A DNA stretch of 64,000 nucleotides from Vandiemenella viatica (GCA_031002005.1 JARYHS010008074.1:178088494-178152493), one strand, 5' to 3'; counted from the stretch's first letter, positions 20,749 to 32,663 are shown. Notes: generated from the letters alone by a model not told the origin. Numbers and translations are program-made.

Positions 20749-22354
20749 ATGCCTAAACAGAAATCCTCAGAAGTAGTCTCCTGCGAGAGTGGATTGGAAC
20801 GGATAATAACTTTTCTGCAGATGGGAAAATTATATATTGTTAAGAATGTGTAAAATCAGTAAGTTTAATTTGTTTAATATATGTATAATTTTATAATTTA
20901 AAAAAAATAAAATAAATTTATTTGTTTTCATTTCTAAAGTAACATAAAGTGACAGAGTCTAGACTGTTGGATGAAATTTTGTAATATTTACTGGGTATTA
21001 TCAGGGGTGTTATATTCAGGTGGACTATTTTTATTTTTGCCTTCAATATAGGTGACTGCAGAAAAACAATCCCACATACTACAGTATCAGAATTCAGCTA
21101 CTCATTTGGCAAATGTTACCAGGAGAAATGCTTTCGAACAGAAGCAGAGTTTCATTACAAGTTCAAAGCTGGGGGCAGTTGAATCATTTAACCTGTGTCT
21201 CTGTAAAGCCTCACTGCCGCTAATATACCAGTTTCAACAATCCAGAACGCAGTCCTGAAAACCTTTTTGGAAGAATTTTGTAACAGAAAAATATGAGATG
21301 AATCTACTTTAAGAAAGAATTAATTGCCTCAGATGTATGAGAAAACCATTGAAGAAATACTGGTGGACATTGCTGACCATTTCATTTGGTTAAGTATAAA
21401 TGATACGACAAATGCCTACGGCAGATACACAGCCAGCGCTGTAATGGGCAAGCTCACATTTGAGGAACCTAGTATACCCCATGTCATGTGTAGAGAACTT
21501 CCAACGACAAACCAGTCTACTGTGGCAATTTCTGTAAGGGATGCATTAAAGGTGTTGGGGCCAGATCCAAAACACTAGGATAAGTTGCGTTTGTTTGTGA
21601 CAGACAGTGCAGCTTATATGATCAAAACAGGGGAGCGTTTGAAGGCATTCCATCCCCGAATGGCGCATGTCACCTGACTAACTCATGGGCTCCACCGGGT
21701 AGCTGAAAAAATTCGGGAACAGCACCCTGTAGTTAATGAGATAATTTCTTCAGTGAAGAAAATATTCCTGAAAGCGCTAAGTCGAGTCGTTACTTTTAGG
21801 GAAAAGCTTCCATTAATACCCCTCCTTCCCGAGCCAGTAGTGACACGATGGAATACCTTGCATCTCAGCCTCAATTTATTATGCAGAAAACTATGAAAGA
21901 ATCATGGAGATCATCAAATCATTAGATGAAAGTGAAGCTATTGCTATAGTAAATGCAAAGATAGTGTTGCACTCAGTACCAGCTGTACAGGAGTTGACAT
22001 ATACAAAGGCAAATTTTTACAACTTACAATTTCCAATCAAGAATTTGGAAGCAGGTACTCTACCGTTGATGAAAGCACTTCATATCATCCAAGAAGTGAG
22101 GGCCAAAGTGGCTCCTGGACCAGTTGGGGTGTCTATAGAAGCAGGAATTGTTTTAGCTTGCAGTATAGATTTCAAGAGGATGGAACACATAGGCCGTGTC
22201 CTCTAAGTAAATCGCTGATATGAAGTTCGCCCCTCTTACCTCACGTGACGTAGAGCGTAGTTTTTCTGAATTCAAGAGAATTTTAACGGAAGAGAGAGAA
22301 GGGTTTACTCCTGAAAATCTATCAAAATATTTCATTGTTCCGTGTCATATTTGA
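20749..22354 (+). pseudogene. hAT transposase relic (CGGBP1-like type)
   Basis: The degraded plus-strand frames read in order. About 20749: a short N-terminal piece (MPKQKSSEVV). 21052-21258: LANVTRRNAFEQKQSF. About 21590-21900: FVTDSAAYMIKTGERLKAF, followed in the next frames by HGLHRVAEKI and VVTRWNT, which match the conserved hAT blocks around the catalytic region. 21904-22206: ENYERIMEIIKSLDESEAIA and PVGVSIEAG. About 22220-22354: FAPLTSRDVERSFSEFKRIL and FTPENLSKYFIVPCH, the C-terminal 'ERSFS' dimerisation block. Many stops. This fits the small BED-type hAT transposases related to CGG-binding protein 1. Confidence 0.75.
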
Positions 22355-22670
22355 AGTTTTAAATGAGTTGTTTACCATACACAATAAAGACGAAATGTTT
22401 TGAACATAATAGTGGTTTATTTCGCATGTTATAATGTGATCGAGCAATGCCATGTTAGAAGTTTTTAAGGACTACTTGACATTTTACTATAAAGTCACAA
22501 TGTTTTTAACACTATGGCAGTATATATAGCGTGTTTTAAATTTTATTTCCCTTAAAAAGTGTAAGTTCCTAAATCAGAATTTTAAAAACCTATAAAAGCC
22601 TAAAACGTGAGTTGAATAAACCTAAATTTGGTTTTTTAGAACCTAAAAATCCGGGGCTTACTTATTAATC

Positions 22671-24230
22671 ATGACAAAAGGTTTATTTAGGCAATATATT
22701 TACAATTATTTAATATTTACTTTTTTTAAATCTGTTTAGAATATCTTTCTGATTAATGTTAGGATCTGTTATTCTACTCCTGCACCACTCCAATGATCTC
22801 CGCCCGCCCCCCTCCCCCACTATCCATTTACTGATAAAGGAAACTTTATCAAAAACCTATGAATTGTCAATGAGAATGAATAAATAAAGATAAATTCAAA
22901 AAACACAGATTACTTAGGACTTAACTTACCATGCTACAAACTTATAACAGTACAAGGGAACTAAGCCAAAGATATGGAAAGTAAAACCATCACATATGAA
23001 ATCTGAAGCCAGTAAGATTGCGACAGCAGCTCCTTTGTCAGCTGCTTGTGTAAAATATTGCAAGCTGTGAAAGCCATTCAAGTGTGTAAGGATAGTAGTG
23101 TGAAAGAGGAAGTGGTAACACAACTTGATGCCTATAATATTTCAATGTAAAGAGTGAGTGGTAAGAAAGAAGTTCAATTTGGCAACTGGTAGGATGGTGT
23201 ATAGTCAGCAGTCTAAGTAACAATTTATAAACAAGTAAATGAAAATTATTAAAATAATCAAACAAAAGAAATAGAAAGGAACAATTTCTTACGACTTATG
23301 TTTGTGTGGCAGCATAAATATACAAAATTAAAGAACGTACAACTATAATTTAATTAGTCTCTAACTCTCAACATGTGCACTGCATTTTCTATTGTTGATG
23401 AAAGGGATTTTAACCTGAATATATGATATGAAAGAAAATCCCATTGCCCAAGAGGTGGTAAGTGGTTGCAGGTCAGAAGTACCCAAGGGTTTGCACAAAA
23501 TGACTGAGATGTTCGTACTGTCTGGAAGTCTGCTTAACCATGATTAAGGGTAGTACAAAATATTTTTGGAAGGAGTTGTATTTCTGTGGAATAATGTGGG
23601 TCATCACATTCACAATAAATCAGTTGTTTAGAAAACCACAATCAGAACTAAAATGAGTGTGGAACAACACTTGCCTTTTTATATAGTGTGAGAAGGGAGA
23701 GCAAGTGTTTCATAGATAAAGCAGTTGAAATTTTTAGACCACTTTAGGATTGTTGTGTGGTATTAATTGTTTTTGCTGGATGGTAGGAATATTGCTGTTT
23801 TTCTGGCAATTACGGAAGTGAGATATAGTACAAAGTATTCCTTACTTTCAACAATTTAAGTCAGAGATTATTTTTCTGTTGTGATCAAAGTCTGTGCCTT
23901 TTTTTCCAATTATCTTCATTCCTTCCTACTGTTAATTCCTATTCTCTCTTGCTACCCAATTGTATTCTCTGCATTCTTGTAAGATCCTGTACCGATAACA
24001 CAAAATTTTGGCTTAAGTGGCAGTCTCCACTACAGGTAATCAAACAAAATTTAACATTTAAAAGGTATCAAAAGGTGATAGGTTTACTTTCTTTATCTTT
24101 TTTGATTGCTTAATAGTATTATTTACTTTTACCATTATTACATAACACTGTCACACTGAAGCATTTTCATAAATTAAAGTGTTACAAATCAATGACAAAA
24201 ATTTTGTTCTATATATAGACATATACCTAC
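22671..24230. other. HSL intron without recognisable gene
   Basis: No domain, element end or repeat is recognised. A C-rich stretch lies at about 22801-22820. Open frames at 22926-23123 and 23038-23265 (minus) overlap each other and show no family features. Confidence 0.5.
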
Positions 24231-24405
24231 CAAAATACTGACAGGAGGAAATCTCTGCAGAATGTTACTGTCAGCTAGGTATGGAGAAAGTAATGGGTTG
24301 GGAGGTACAGTGAAACACAGTTCTGCTGATGGGCTTCTCTGCATCATTGAGTCAAGTGTGGCACTGTTTGGTTTTGTTTCCAGGCAAGATTTTACCTTCG
24401 CTTGG
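24231..24405 (-). CDS. hormone-sensitive lipase, PPV-motif exon (partial gene)
   Basis: A 175-bp exon (phase 2 in, phase 0 out). On the minus strand it is preceded by 'atttcaaacttgttgcag' and followed by 'gtaggta', both strong splice sites. It encodes a Ser-rich stretch (MMQRSPSAEL), then VPPNPLLSPYLADSNILQRF and PPVSIL. Animal HSL has the same run 'NPxxSPxLAxDxxLxxLPPVxIV' immediately before the catalytic Asp exon. The Ser-rich segment falls where mammalian HSL has its phosphorylated regulatory insert (family knowledge); whether these serines are phosphorylated here cannot be told. It joins the exon at 40931-40821 through a split AG|C serine codon. Upstream codons visible in the same open frame belong to the intron. 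Confidence 0.87.
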
Positions 24406-24890
24406 CTGCAACAAGTTTGAAATAAATTCTGTAAATCTTCAGATTTATTTTTTCGAGTTACTTTTCTACTATACATACTTCGATGGATAGCAATATTATA
24501 GGTTTCAACAAAGCAAAAGTTAATTTAAAATTAAGTATTTTCATTAAAAAAATATGTATACATAATAGTGAAGTCCAGATATTGTTTTACATCATTTTCC
24601 ATGCAGTTGCAGAGTATCATAATTGCCAAATTAGTCTTTCCAGCCCTACTTAATTCAGTTTGTATCTGTGAATACTCAATATGGTATTCTGTACACTCGA
24701 AACCTGGGATACCTATGGATAAACTATGTGAACAAATACCTATATACAGTTTTCACTAATGTATACAGGGTGGAGAGGAATAGCATGCATGTGAGTAAGG
24801 ATTAGGATGTTTTGAAAGAACTTCATTGAAACAGTAATTAATAATGAAGAAAGGGAAGAGGCAAAAATTAATATACAGTTCTATCTGGCA
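24406..24890. other. HSL intron, start of the 16.4-kb intron
   Basis: Intronic. No feature beyond the splice acceptor at 24406-24425. The 63-codon frame at 24568-24759 (plus) has no recognisable domain. Confidence 0.4.
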
Positions 24891-26280
24891 AAATAAAATT
24901 TGGTAAGAAATCCACACCACTCTCTTTCTGCATGCAACATCTAGTGAACCCTATCAGCACATCCTGAACTCTTTCAAAAAATCAGACATAAAAAAAAACC
25001 ATGAGATGACTCCAAACAGCTTCCAAAGTTTTTATGTTATTCTTCATGTTAATCTGGTGTCCTCATGATGTGACCAAGGAAAGAAATTCTCTTCTCATGT
25101 ATAGTATCTGAGATGAGCTCCAGTTCCCCATACATCATCTCATACTGTCCCTCTTTTAAGGTATTTCTTATTTATGCATGTTCCAGCTATACTTCCCTCC
25201 ACTTTGTAATTCTGTTTTCTTTCGCAGAGTGATTTTAAAAAGAGTTTCGAATCCTTATGTTACCTCTGGATGAAACACCACCTTGTAGTGTTTTAATTTT
25301 GTTTTGATTGAGAGACTTTTTTACTGTATGTAGACAACATTAGCTTTTAAGCTTTTATCACTTTAGATCTTTCTTGCCAGACAGGTTTTTCATTCAAGTT
25401 GTATGTTATAATTTCACCCACATATTTAAATTTCTCTACTGTTTTTCTTTTTCTTTTGTCCAGTGTTAAGTGGTTTATTACTAGAGGGTCTGTTTGTACA
25501 ATTTCAGTCTTTTCAAAAGATATCTGGAGTCCTATTTTTTTAGCTATATTTTGTAGACTGATTGATGGCTTCTTGTATGTTATTAGATAGTAATGCTAAA
25601 TCGTGTGCGATTCCCAAACAATTTAAGTTTATTTGATCATTCTTGGTTCCACTTTTTATGTTTTTAAGATTTTCCTTGTACCATTCTCTCATCACATATT
25701 CCAGCGGGCAGTTGAAGAGAAGTGGTGATAGACCACCTCCCTATCTTAGCTCTGTTTTAATTATAAATGGTTCAGTTAGTCTTCCTCTGAAATTTACTTT
25801 AGTTTTGGTATTTGTGAGGGTTAATTTGATCATTCTTATTAATTAAGTCCAAAATTCCTTATTATAATCTTGGATATAATAATGGGATTTTTTGAAGTCT
25901 ACAAGGTAATGACTTGTTATTTTTGTCTTTTTTTGTAGGGATCCATTATTAGTTTTAAGGTGATTATCTGTTTTGGGCATCTTCTTCATGGTCTATATCC
26001 TCCTTGATATTCTCCTAGTTGCTGTTCAAGGTGATCTTTCAGTGATTGTAGAGTATTCTTGAAAAGACTTTGTATGTGCAATCCAAGAGGGAAACCCCTG
26101 TGAAATTGTATGGGTTTGATTTTTGTCCTTTTTTCTATATTGGATGTTCTGTTAGCTCTTCTCTGTTCCAGATTTTCACTATGTAATAGTGTAATGATAC
26201 CTTAACTTGTTCTGAAGCTTATTTCCAGAGTTCCACAAATGTTTGATATTTTCCATTTGATTTCTTGAACTCTCTTAAAG
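24891..26280 (-). mobile_element. RTE-like non-LTR retrotransposon relic
   Basis: Minus-strand reading from about 26160 down gives HIQSLFKNTLQSLKDHL, GEYQGGYRPWRRC and KQIITLKLIMDP (RTE-type 'G.YQ.GFRP.RS' block). Further down, near 25440, VEKFKYVGEII matches the 'KNFKYLG..I' thumb block. Near 25060-25200 there are traces of the C-terminal region. Many stops and slips are present. The 63- and 67-codon plus frames in this stretch (25399-25590, 25643-25846) are antisense readings of it. Confidence 0.65.
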
Positions 26281-26301
26281 ATATATATATATATATTATT
26301 T
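26281..26301. repeat. (TA)n microsatellite
   Basis: Short TA run at the junction between the RTE-like relic and the tandem array. Confidence 0.8.
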
Positions 26302-26800
26302 TTGGTCACAAGCTATTACCTCCGTTCATACTGAGCCGAACCAAAATTGATAAATGAGATATCATTTTAAAGCTTAAAATATCCGCTTTTATGACATCCT
26401 ATTTTAAGAAACTATTATTTCCAAATTTGACTCTTAAAGGGCAAAAATGTTAATTTTTCTAAAATGTGTTTTTTGTGTCTTGAGCCATTTATCTCTGTGG
26501 ATATCTAACGTAAATTGATAAATGAAGTAGGATTGTGAAGAGTAACGTCTCAGCTTTGGTGACATCATATATTAAGTATCAACACATTTTTGTGACACGA
26601 GCCATTTAACTCCATTAATATCTAACCCAAATAGATAAATGATGTATCATTCTAACGATTAAGGTCTCCGCTGTGGTCTCATCATATTAAGTGTCAATAT
26701 TATTTCTACATTTTTTTTTTTTTTTTGGTTAGGAACCATTTATCTCCTTTGATACCCAATCGAAATCAATAAATGACATAGCGTTTTAAAGATTACAGCA
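26302..26800. repeat. degenerate tandem array, four ~125-170 bp units
   Basis: Each unit carries, in order, 'gagccatttatctcc', 'atatctaac.caaat.gataaatga.gta.cattct', 'aaggtctccgctgtggt' and 'catcatattaagtgtcaa'. Unit starts are at about 26313, 26485, 26603 and 26726. The last unit is cut short and preceded by a T-run (26710-26726). Divergence between units is high, so the array is old. Confidence 0.75.
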
Positions 26801-27032
26801 CTATGTTTGTAGCTGCGAGGCAGCAACAGGAATTATGGCAGCAGGTAGATGCCGAGAACAGAGTGTTGGGTGGGTCATTGACCCCGTGCCCGCTAAGTGT
26901 TTAACTCAGCAGGGGATCCTTCTGTGTATTTCTTGGACGCAGCTATTGTATGCAATTGTGGGTCAGCATGTTTAGCCAAGTAACACTTTTGTGAGGTGAA
27001 TCAAGCAATGGAAAGTTTTGTGTGGCTGTTTT

Positions 27033-27158
27033 TTTTTTTTTTTTTATTCTGCCAACTGACAGCGAGCTGGAAGGCATCTTGGGGGAGGTGGATGAGGGCT
27101 GCGACTATGAGCTTATGCGGCAAGAGTGTGCAGCCTACAGCCTGGGCCTACAACATGA
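27033..27158 (+). other. orphan exon-like open segment
   Basis: A pyrimidine tract (17 or more T, then 'attctgccaactgacag') is followed by 96 bp of GC-richer open sequence at 27063-27158 and then 'gtgagtacg', a strong donor. In the frame split as AG|C the segment encodes ELEGILGEVDEGCDYELMR, then QECAAYSLGLQHE, with no stop and symmetric phase 2. I do not recognise the protein. It lies on the strand opposite to HSL, inside an HSL intron, with no second exon identified. It could be one exon of another gene, an exon carried by a mobile element, or chance. Confidence 0.35.
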
Positions 27159-27499
27159 GTGAGTACGCATGAAGTTATTGTGTAATGGTACTGCGCAGGG
27201 CTCAGCAGATGACTGAGCTGGCATGTTGAGAGGTGGATAGACTTGCCAACTGCAACATCCAGTCTGGTAATGGCAAAATTGTGTGTCAGTGTTTGGTGGT
27301 AAAGTTACCATCTGGTATAGGAGGATGGTGAATGGAGGAACCTGTGCTGCTAAGTAAAAATCCTATAAAAACTGCATTGTACGTAGATTTCGAATGAATT
27401 GAACATGCTCTGGCAGGTTGCTCTGTAAAGATTAAGAGATTCTCAATGTTTGAATACTCAATGCTAGATGGAAAATTTTATGGTGCCCTTTTTAATTTC

Positions 27500-28480
27500 A
27501 ATGTTGAATGCAATGTTTGTTTGTTTTTTTTTAAACTGTCACTTAAAAAAATGATAAATTGTGAAACAGTAAACTTTTGGTGTTTGTAAATGCAAAGAAA
27601 TCCCAGAAATGTGACTTAATGGATGTAAGTAATGGACTTCTACTAAGCCAGTCTAGGCAATGATTTCTAGCTTCCAACACCTGAAGCTTTCCAGAGAACT
27701 GAATGCTCATGCAGCGCAAGTTGCAGCCGGATGATGTAAAAAAAATTAAAAAGTCATACACATATGAGGAGTACCGTATGGGACTCCTCATTATGGCTGC
27801 AAAGCTAATAATAGCAATTGCGAAAAGGGTAACACTTAAAACTGACCCTTGAGGGACACCGTTTTCCTGCATAAAATGATCTGACACTTCACTACCGACT
27901 TCGTACCGGAAGTAACGTACTAATAAAAATGATTAAAAAAAACAGGGAAGATTTCCCCTAAATCACCATTCATGTAAATTGTTTTAAAATTGTATTTCGC
28001 CAGGTAGTATCGTAATACTTTTCGATGTCAAAGAACACGCCAACAAGATGCTGGCTGCAGATAAAAGAATCTTGTATTGCTGCTTCCAGCAGGATTAGGT
28101 TGTCCAAGGTGGAACGAACTTCCTAAATCCACACTGAACGGGGCTCAGAAAATTACAGGACTCAAGACACCAGACAAGGCAGTGGTTCACTATCCGCTAT
28201 AGTGTCTTCTCCACACAGCTTGTAAGGGCGATACTATGATAGCTACCTCGCAACAACTTGTTCTTTCCAGGCTTCAAAACAGGGATAAGCGTTGCTTTTT
28301 TTCCACAAGTCAGGGAAGTGTCCTTCGGTCCAAATGTCAATAAAAACATCTAGAAGGTACTCTTTAGCATCTTCAGTAAGATGCCTCAGCATCTGGTACT
28401 GTATCATGTCAGGCTCTGGAGTGGTGTCATTGGTGCTGGTTAATGCTGACCCCAGCTCCCAAGATGTAATTTAGCAGAAA
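27500..28480 (-). pseudogene. jockey/I-like reverse transcriptase relic
   Basis: Minus strand from 28470 down: DMIQYQMLRHLTEDAKEYLL, FIDIWTEGHFPDLWKKS (RT N-terminal blocks). After frame slips comes a block at about 28110. 27887-27543 encodes QENGVPQGSVLSVTLFAIAI, then SSYVYDFLIFF, the catalytic YVDD box with Asp-to-Tyr at the first Asp, and then a thumb region. Only the RT is preserved. A run of 18 A on the plus strand at 28493-28510 borders it. Confidence 0.75.
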
Positions 28481-28510
28481 CAAGTAATATTTAAAAAAAA
28501 AAAAAAAAAA

Positions 28511-29270
28511 ACTAATTCAGAGTGATAATAAGAACAGCCTCTAGGTTTGTTCTTTCAAGGCATCATTTTTGATAAACAGAAGAAATATTTATATCCCCCA
28601 ATATATTTCTCAACGGTGGAAACAAGTTAATTGACTACGAAAATCAAGATATATAAGCTCAACCAGTGGACACACATAGGCACAACAACAGGGCTACCAG
28701 AAATTAGGCTTTCAGAAGTGAAGTTCACCTTTGTGAAACTGTGCTTGGTAGCCATTCCTAGTTTGATTATAAACTTAATAAACATATATGTACAGCAATT
28801 ACACTATTATAGTATTATTAATATGGTGAGAACTGTTCAACACACTGTTACATTTTACTCACCTATTTGTTGCACATTTCATAACATATAATGTTAGAAA
28901 ATGGAAAATCTTTTAATCCATTGCCTAGTTAAAAATGATTTGGGGATCGGTACCTAGGGAATACTGATGCTTTACAAGAACACACGTCTCACTGCAGCCT
29001 CTGTGCAAACAAGGACCTAGTGACAGTGAACCTGTAGACATTCAATTGAATTGTTGCAAATAAATACTTAAGAAATTATTTGTCTCTTTCTGATTTTAAA
29101 ACTTTTAATATTCTAAAGGAAAATATGTAAAATAGGAGAAAATATGTCCTAATTACAATTTAGGCATATTTCAGAACTAAAAACCACAAATAATGGGCAC
29201 AAATGTCCATAAATCACATATATGTTATTTTTATCTATTTTTTGTCTTAAATCTGAGGTCTAAACATTTA
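28511..29270. other. HSL intron without recognisable gene
   Basis: AT-rich. The 86-codon plus frame at 28631-28891 has a hydrophobic middle (LCLVAIPSLIINLINIYV) but no gene-like context or family match that I can name. Confidence 0.45.
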
Positions 29271-29418
29271 GGCTCAGCCTATGGAGGCTCATGCTATAGA
29301 AGCAGAAAGTAAAGATAGTGGGTTGGAGGAAGTTAGTAAGGATGGGTGGGTGGGTGCTGGTAACAGGTCGTAGGAGAAATATTGTTAATAGCATGAAGTA
29401 GCCATACACTTCAAATGT

Positions 29419-30020
29419 GTGGAAAAAAATAGGTTTGACCTGTTGGCAGAGTCAGGTGGAGTATATGTAGGAGAAGGTAATATGCAACAGGCTTTTAGGA
29501 ATAAGAGTGTACAAGGAAAGAATAGGGAAAAAGGGGTTCTGCTGCTATGTAGTAGCCATGGGAGAGGTGTATGCCCTCTTCTGCAGGATCAGTTAGGCAC
29601 AGTTTCCAGGTCACATGATTTTTCGAGCCTAGTGGAACATTAGGTCAGGTTTTAGAGGATATAGGTTCATTTTGTAGGAGTTACACTAAGGACATAGGGC
29701 AGTGATAGTGGGAGGGTCAGGGATTAGTGTTGATAGAAATGTGAGTTACACTATAGAGAGTGATGTGAGGAAGATGGCAAACAAGGCACAGCATAACAGG
29801 GTTGAGCTCATTGCAGGTCCTAAGTCGCTATGATCAGCCACAATTGATCTAAGCTGTGAGGCAGGCAAATGTGGAAACAGAAGTGCTACTTGGGAAAGAC
29901 AATAGTTCTGTCTTGGGGGTTTTGCCTGTGAACACCATTGGTAGGTGTGGTTTCACTAGGTATGGCCTACACCTTAATAGAAGGGGCAAGGGTTTACTTC
30001 CTGAGTTGTTAGCTTAAGCT
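29419..30020 (+). pseudogene. ORF1 with SGNH esterase-like domain, broken
   Basis: 29540-29580 encodes VLLLCSSHGRGVCPLL, the degraded 'GDSH.RG' block I that carries the nucleophile serine. A frame slip then gives a SGISVDRNVSYTIESDVRKM block around 29720-29780. About 29945-30000 encodes GFTRYGLHLNRRGKGLL in frame pieces; this is the 'D..HLN..G' block with the catalytic His. In CR1-group elements this domain is thought to act on membrane or RNA-particle steps. The copy has several stops. Confidence 0.65.
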
Positions 30021-30227
30021 GTAAGGGAGCCCATTTCAAGTGATGAGGTCAGGACTGTGCCATTTTTTTAAGGTTTGCGGCTGCTGGTGAAGGGATAGAA
30101 ATAGATGGTCAAAGTGATACTGACTGTAGATGCACGATGGGAAAAAATCACAGATGTTAAAGAAAGAGATGAAGTTGCTGAAACAATAACTGTCTAATAT
30201 AAAGTCTAAGGTAGAACTGGGAAGGAG

Positions 30228-30600
30228 GTGGTTAATGCTGAAAATATTACAAAGCCAGTAATAAGTGTATTACTGGTGAAATGCAGAAGTACAATGAGCA
30301 AAGTAACAGAATTAGCAAACTTAATAGAGATACACAAACCACAAGTAATTATAGGAGTGCAGTCTTGGTTAAAAGAAGAAATACTAGGCACTGATGTTTT
30401 TCCTGATGGTTACAGAATGTACAGCAGAGACAGAGGAGCAATTGGTAAAGGAGTTTTCATGCTAGTTAGCAAAAACTACCACAGTTCACTGGTATTCAAA
30501 GATCGTGACCATGAGGTACCTGGGGTTGATTTCTGGGGTACTAAAAAGAAAAAAAATCAGGGTGTTGGCTGCTTACAGCAGTTGAAGAATGACTGATAAT
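30228..30600 (+). pseudogene. AP-like endonuclease N-terminal part of ORF2
   Basis: An open frame of 122 codons: ISVLLVKCRSTMSKVTELAN, HKPQVIIGVQSWLKEEI, DVFPDGYRMYSRDRGAIGKG and HEVPGVDFWG. These are the N-terminal blocks of CR1-type endonucleases ('NCRS...K..EL..LI', '.ESWL', 'YR..R.DR...GGGV'). The Glu of 'ESWL' is Gln here. A diverged second copy is at 53500-53820. Confidence 0.78.
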
Positions 30601-30928
30601 GGGCAGAAATTAAATTCATACTCAGATTTCAGAAGTGGGAATAGAATGGTCATTATTGGTGGAGGTTTAAATTTACCAATGTAAACAGGGTAGGAAATAG
30701 AATTAATAACACAAGGGAAAGAGATTTGAAAATATCTTTATAAGGGAAGGAGAAATTACACAAATGGTAGAGCAGAACACTAGGGGACAAAATATGTTGG
30801 ATATATTCCTAATAAAGCCTGATGATAACCTTGTGGGGTGTCAAGTAACTATAGGAAGCAGTTCTGATGGCTATTAAAGGATTCCGTGAACCAGCAACTA
30901 AAATTGAAGGAAGGTACAGATTTCGAAT

Positions 30929-31261
30929 TTGAAGAGATATTTTGGAGAACGTTTCAGCAAATGGAAGGAAGGCACAAGTACAGTAGAATCAAGGTGGGAT
31001 GAGTTCAAGGAGATGTTAAGAAAAGGTGAAGAAATATTTACTCAAAAACAGAAAATAAAGAGAAGTAGAGAACCTGTGTACTATAATAGAGAGGTAAGAA
31101 GGCTACAGAGGTTGGTAAGAAGGGAACATCAAAAGATTAAGAGACAGCAGGGAAGTAGGGAATATTTAAAACAACCAAACAAGGACATAATAATGGCAAA
31201 TAAGGTGGCTAAAAATGGATTTATGAGTATGAGTCATGAAGGAATTAAGAAATCTGAGTAA
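30929..31261 (+). pseudogene. ORF2 linker between endonuclease and RT
   Basis: 110 codons rich in Lys, Arg and Glu: RWDEFKEMLRKGEEIFTQKQ, then VYYNREVRRLQRLVRREHQK. The pattern is that of the linker before the RT palm in CR1/jockey elements. It ends shortly before an internal deletion or frame loss. Confidence 0.6.
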
Positions 31262-31349
31262 ACATAAAGGGTATAGTGTATATAATATTACTACAGTTGT
31301 CATAAATATAGAAGGTTGTGACATTTACCATACATTGAAATTTTATTTA

Positions 31350-32650
31350 AATTTAGTCTGGATACTTGCTGTTTACCAGAGGACTGGAAAAGTGAGATAG
31401 TAGTGCCGGTACATATAGGTGGGGTGAGAAATATAGTCGAAATTTATGGGCCAATCAGTTTGACATCAGTAAAGTAAATAAATAGAAAGATTTATATGTA
31501 ACCACATCAGAAAAATATGTGAAGAGCGTAAGTGGTTTTTTTAAGTCGGCAAGGATATATGCGAATCTCAGTTGGTGGGATATATGCAAGAGACTTCAGA
31601 TTAAGTGGGCAAGGGAGGCCAAATTGATAGTGTAGCACCAGATCTTTCAGAGGCTTTTAATGGAGTGAGCTGTAAAATGGTAGTAAATAAGGTAAAAATT
31701 ATTGGAGTGGATGAGATAGCGATTTGATGGATAGAAGAAATTTTAAAAGGTAGAAAAGTTAAGGTAGGAAATGCAGTATCAAAAGAAGTGGAAGTAAAAA
31801 TGGGAGTACCACAAGACAGCATATTGGACCATTGCTATTTATTATTCTAATGAATGATTGTTTCGATGGATTACTATCAGAAATTAGATTTTTTGCGGAT
31901 GGCATGAGGCTGTAAAAAGGATCAAAACAGTAGAGGAATGTAAACAGCTGCAGGGTGATCTGGACAGGATATCTATTTGTGTTTGTAAACATGGAATAAA
32001 AATAAATGCAAAGAAGAGTCAGCATATTAGATATACACATAAAAAACTATAGGTTGATTGTGGTTATAATGTTGGGAAAGAATTACTTGTTGAAGACTTG
32101 AAATATAAATATCTTGGCATTACATTTGATAATGAGCTTAACTGGGCAGGACACATTGGACAGGTAGTAGGAAAAGGATTTAAAATTCTGCACTTGGAAT
32201 ACAGGAATTGGAGAGAGTACAAAGAAGGGCTGCTGGATTTGTTTCTGGAAATTACCACAGAATGAAATCAGTAACAGATATAATAAAAGAGCTGGAATGG
32301 GATTCAATGGTATACAGGATTAGTGTGAAGAGTGTCATGGGAGCGTACAAGGTGTATATTGGTGATGAGACATGGAGTGATATTGGTTTAAGAATTAAAA
32401 GTAATGCATGAAAGGGAAAAGATGGCCGACCACAAGCTGGTACTCAACAACAAGCACAAAGGAGTGGGAAGATTTTCTTTCTTAGGTAAGTGGTCAGGAA
32501 TTGGAATATGTTACTACAGAAATGATGAATAATTTACCAAAAATGTTGAAAGAATTTTAAGTTGAAATTTGAAGAGGGCAAATGTAGATGGGTACAGGAA
32601 AGGGGAAAAGATGTTTAGGGAAATTGCCACCAGAGCATGCACTCCACTGC
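31350..32650 (+). pseudogene. reverse transcriptase of the CR1-like copy
   Basis: Blocks in order across frames: CLPEDWKSEIVVPV (about 31368); YGPISLTSVK (31446); SGQGRPN region with a tag stop (31605); GPLLFIILMNDCF (31826); IRFFADGMRL, a degraded YADD box (31885); LKYKYLGITFDNELNW-like thumb (about 32100); LERVQRRAAGFVSGNYHRM (32208) and ITDIIKELEWDSM. The last group matches the C-terminus of this class. At least ten frame breaks. Confidence 0.75.
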
Positions 32651-32663
32651 AATTAAATTAATT

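Larger units (their letters stand above)
19530..22660 (+). mobile_element. hAT element with intact ends, carrying nested insertions
   Basis: Terminal inverted repeats start TAAGCCCCGGATTCTTAGG at the left and, on the opposite strand, TAAGCCCCGGATTTTTAGG at the right. The 8-bp target duplication CTTATTAA lies at 19522-19529 and 22661-22668, the length expected for hAT elements. The subterminal DNA is rich in 'acctaaa/tttaggt' repeats on both sides. Inside are a degraded hAT transposase on the plus strand, a SINE and a second non-autonomous element. The total of 3.1 kb includes about 450 bp of nested DNA. Confidence 0.88.
29271..32662 (+). mobile_element. CR1-like non-LTR retrotransposon, near full length but dead
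   Basis: This is the most complete copy of the family in the window. It has an ORF1 ending in an SGNH-type esterase domain (29419-30020), an AP-like endonuclease (30228-30600 and on), a linker (30929-31261) and an RT (31350-32640). The 3' end reads gcactccactgcaattaaatt, as in the truncated copy at 16110-16240. Frame breaks occur every few hundred bases. Related copies are at 42200-46250 (minus) and 52780-59560 (plus). ORF1 proteins with an esterase domain are known from CR1-group elements. Confidence 0.78.
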
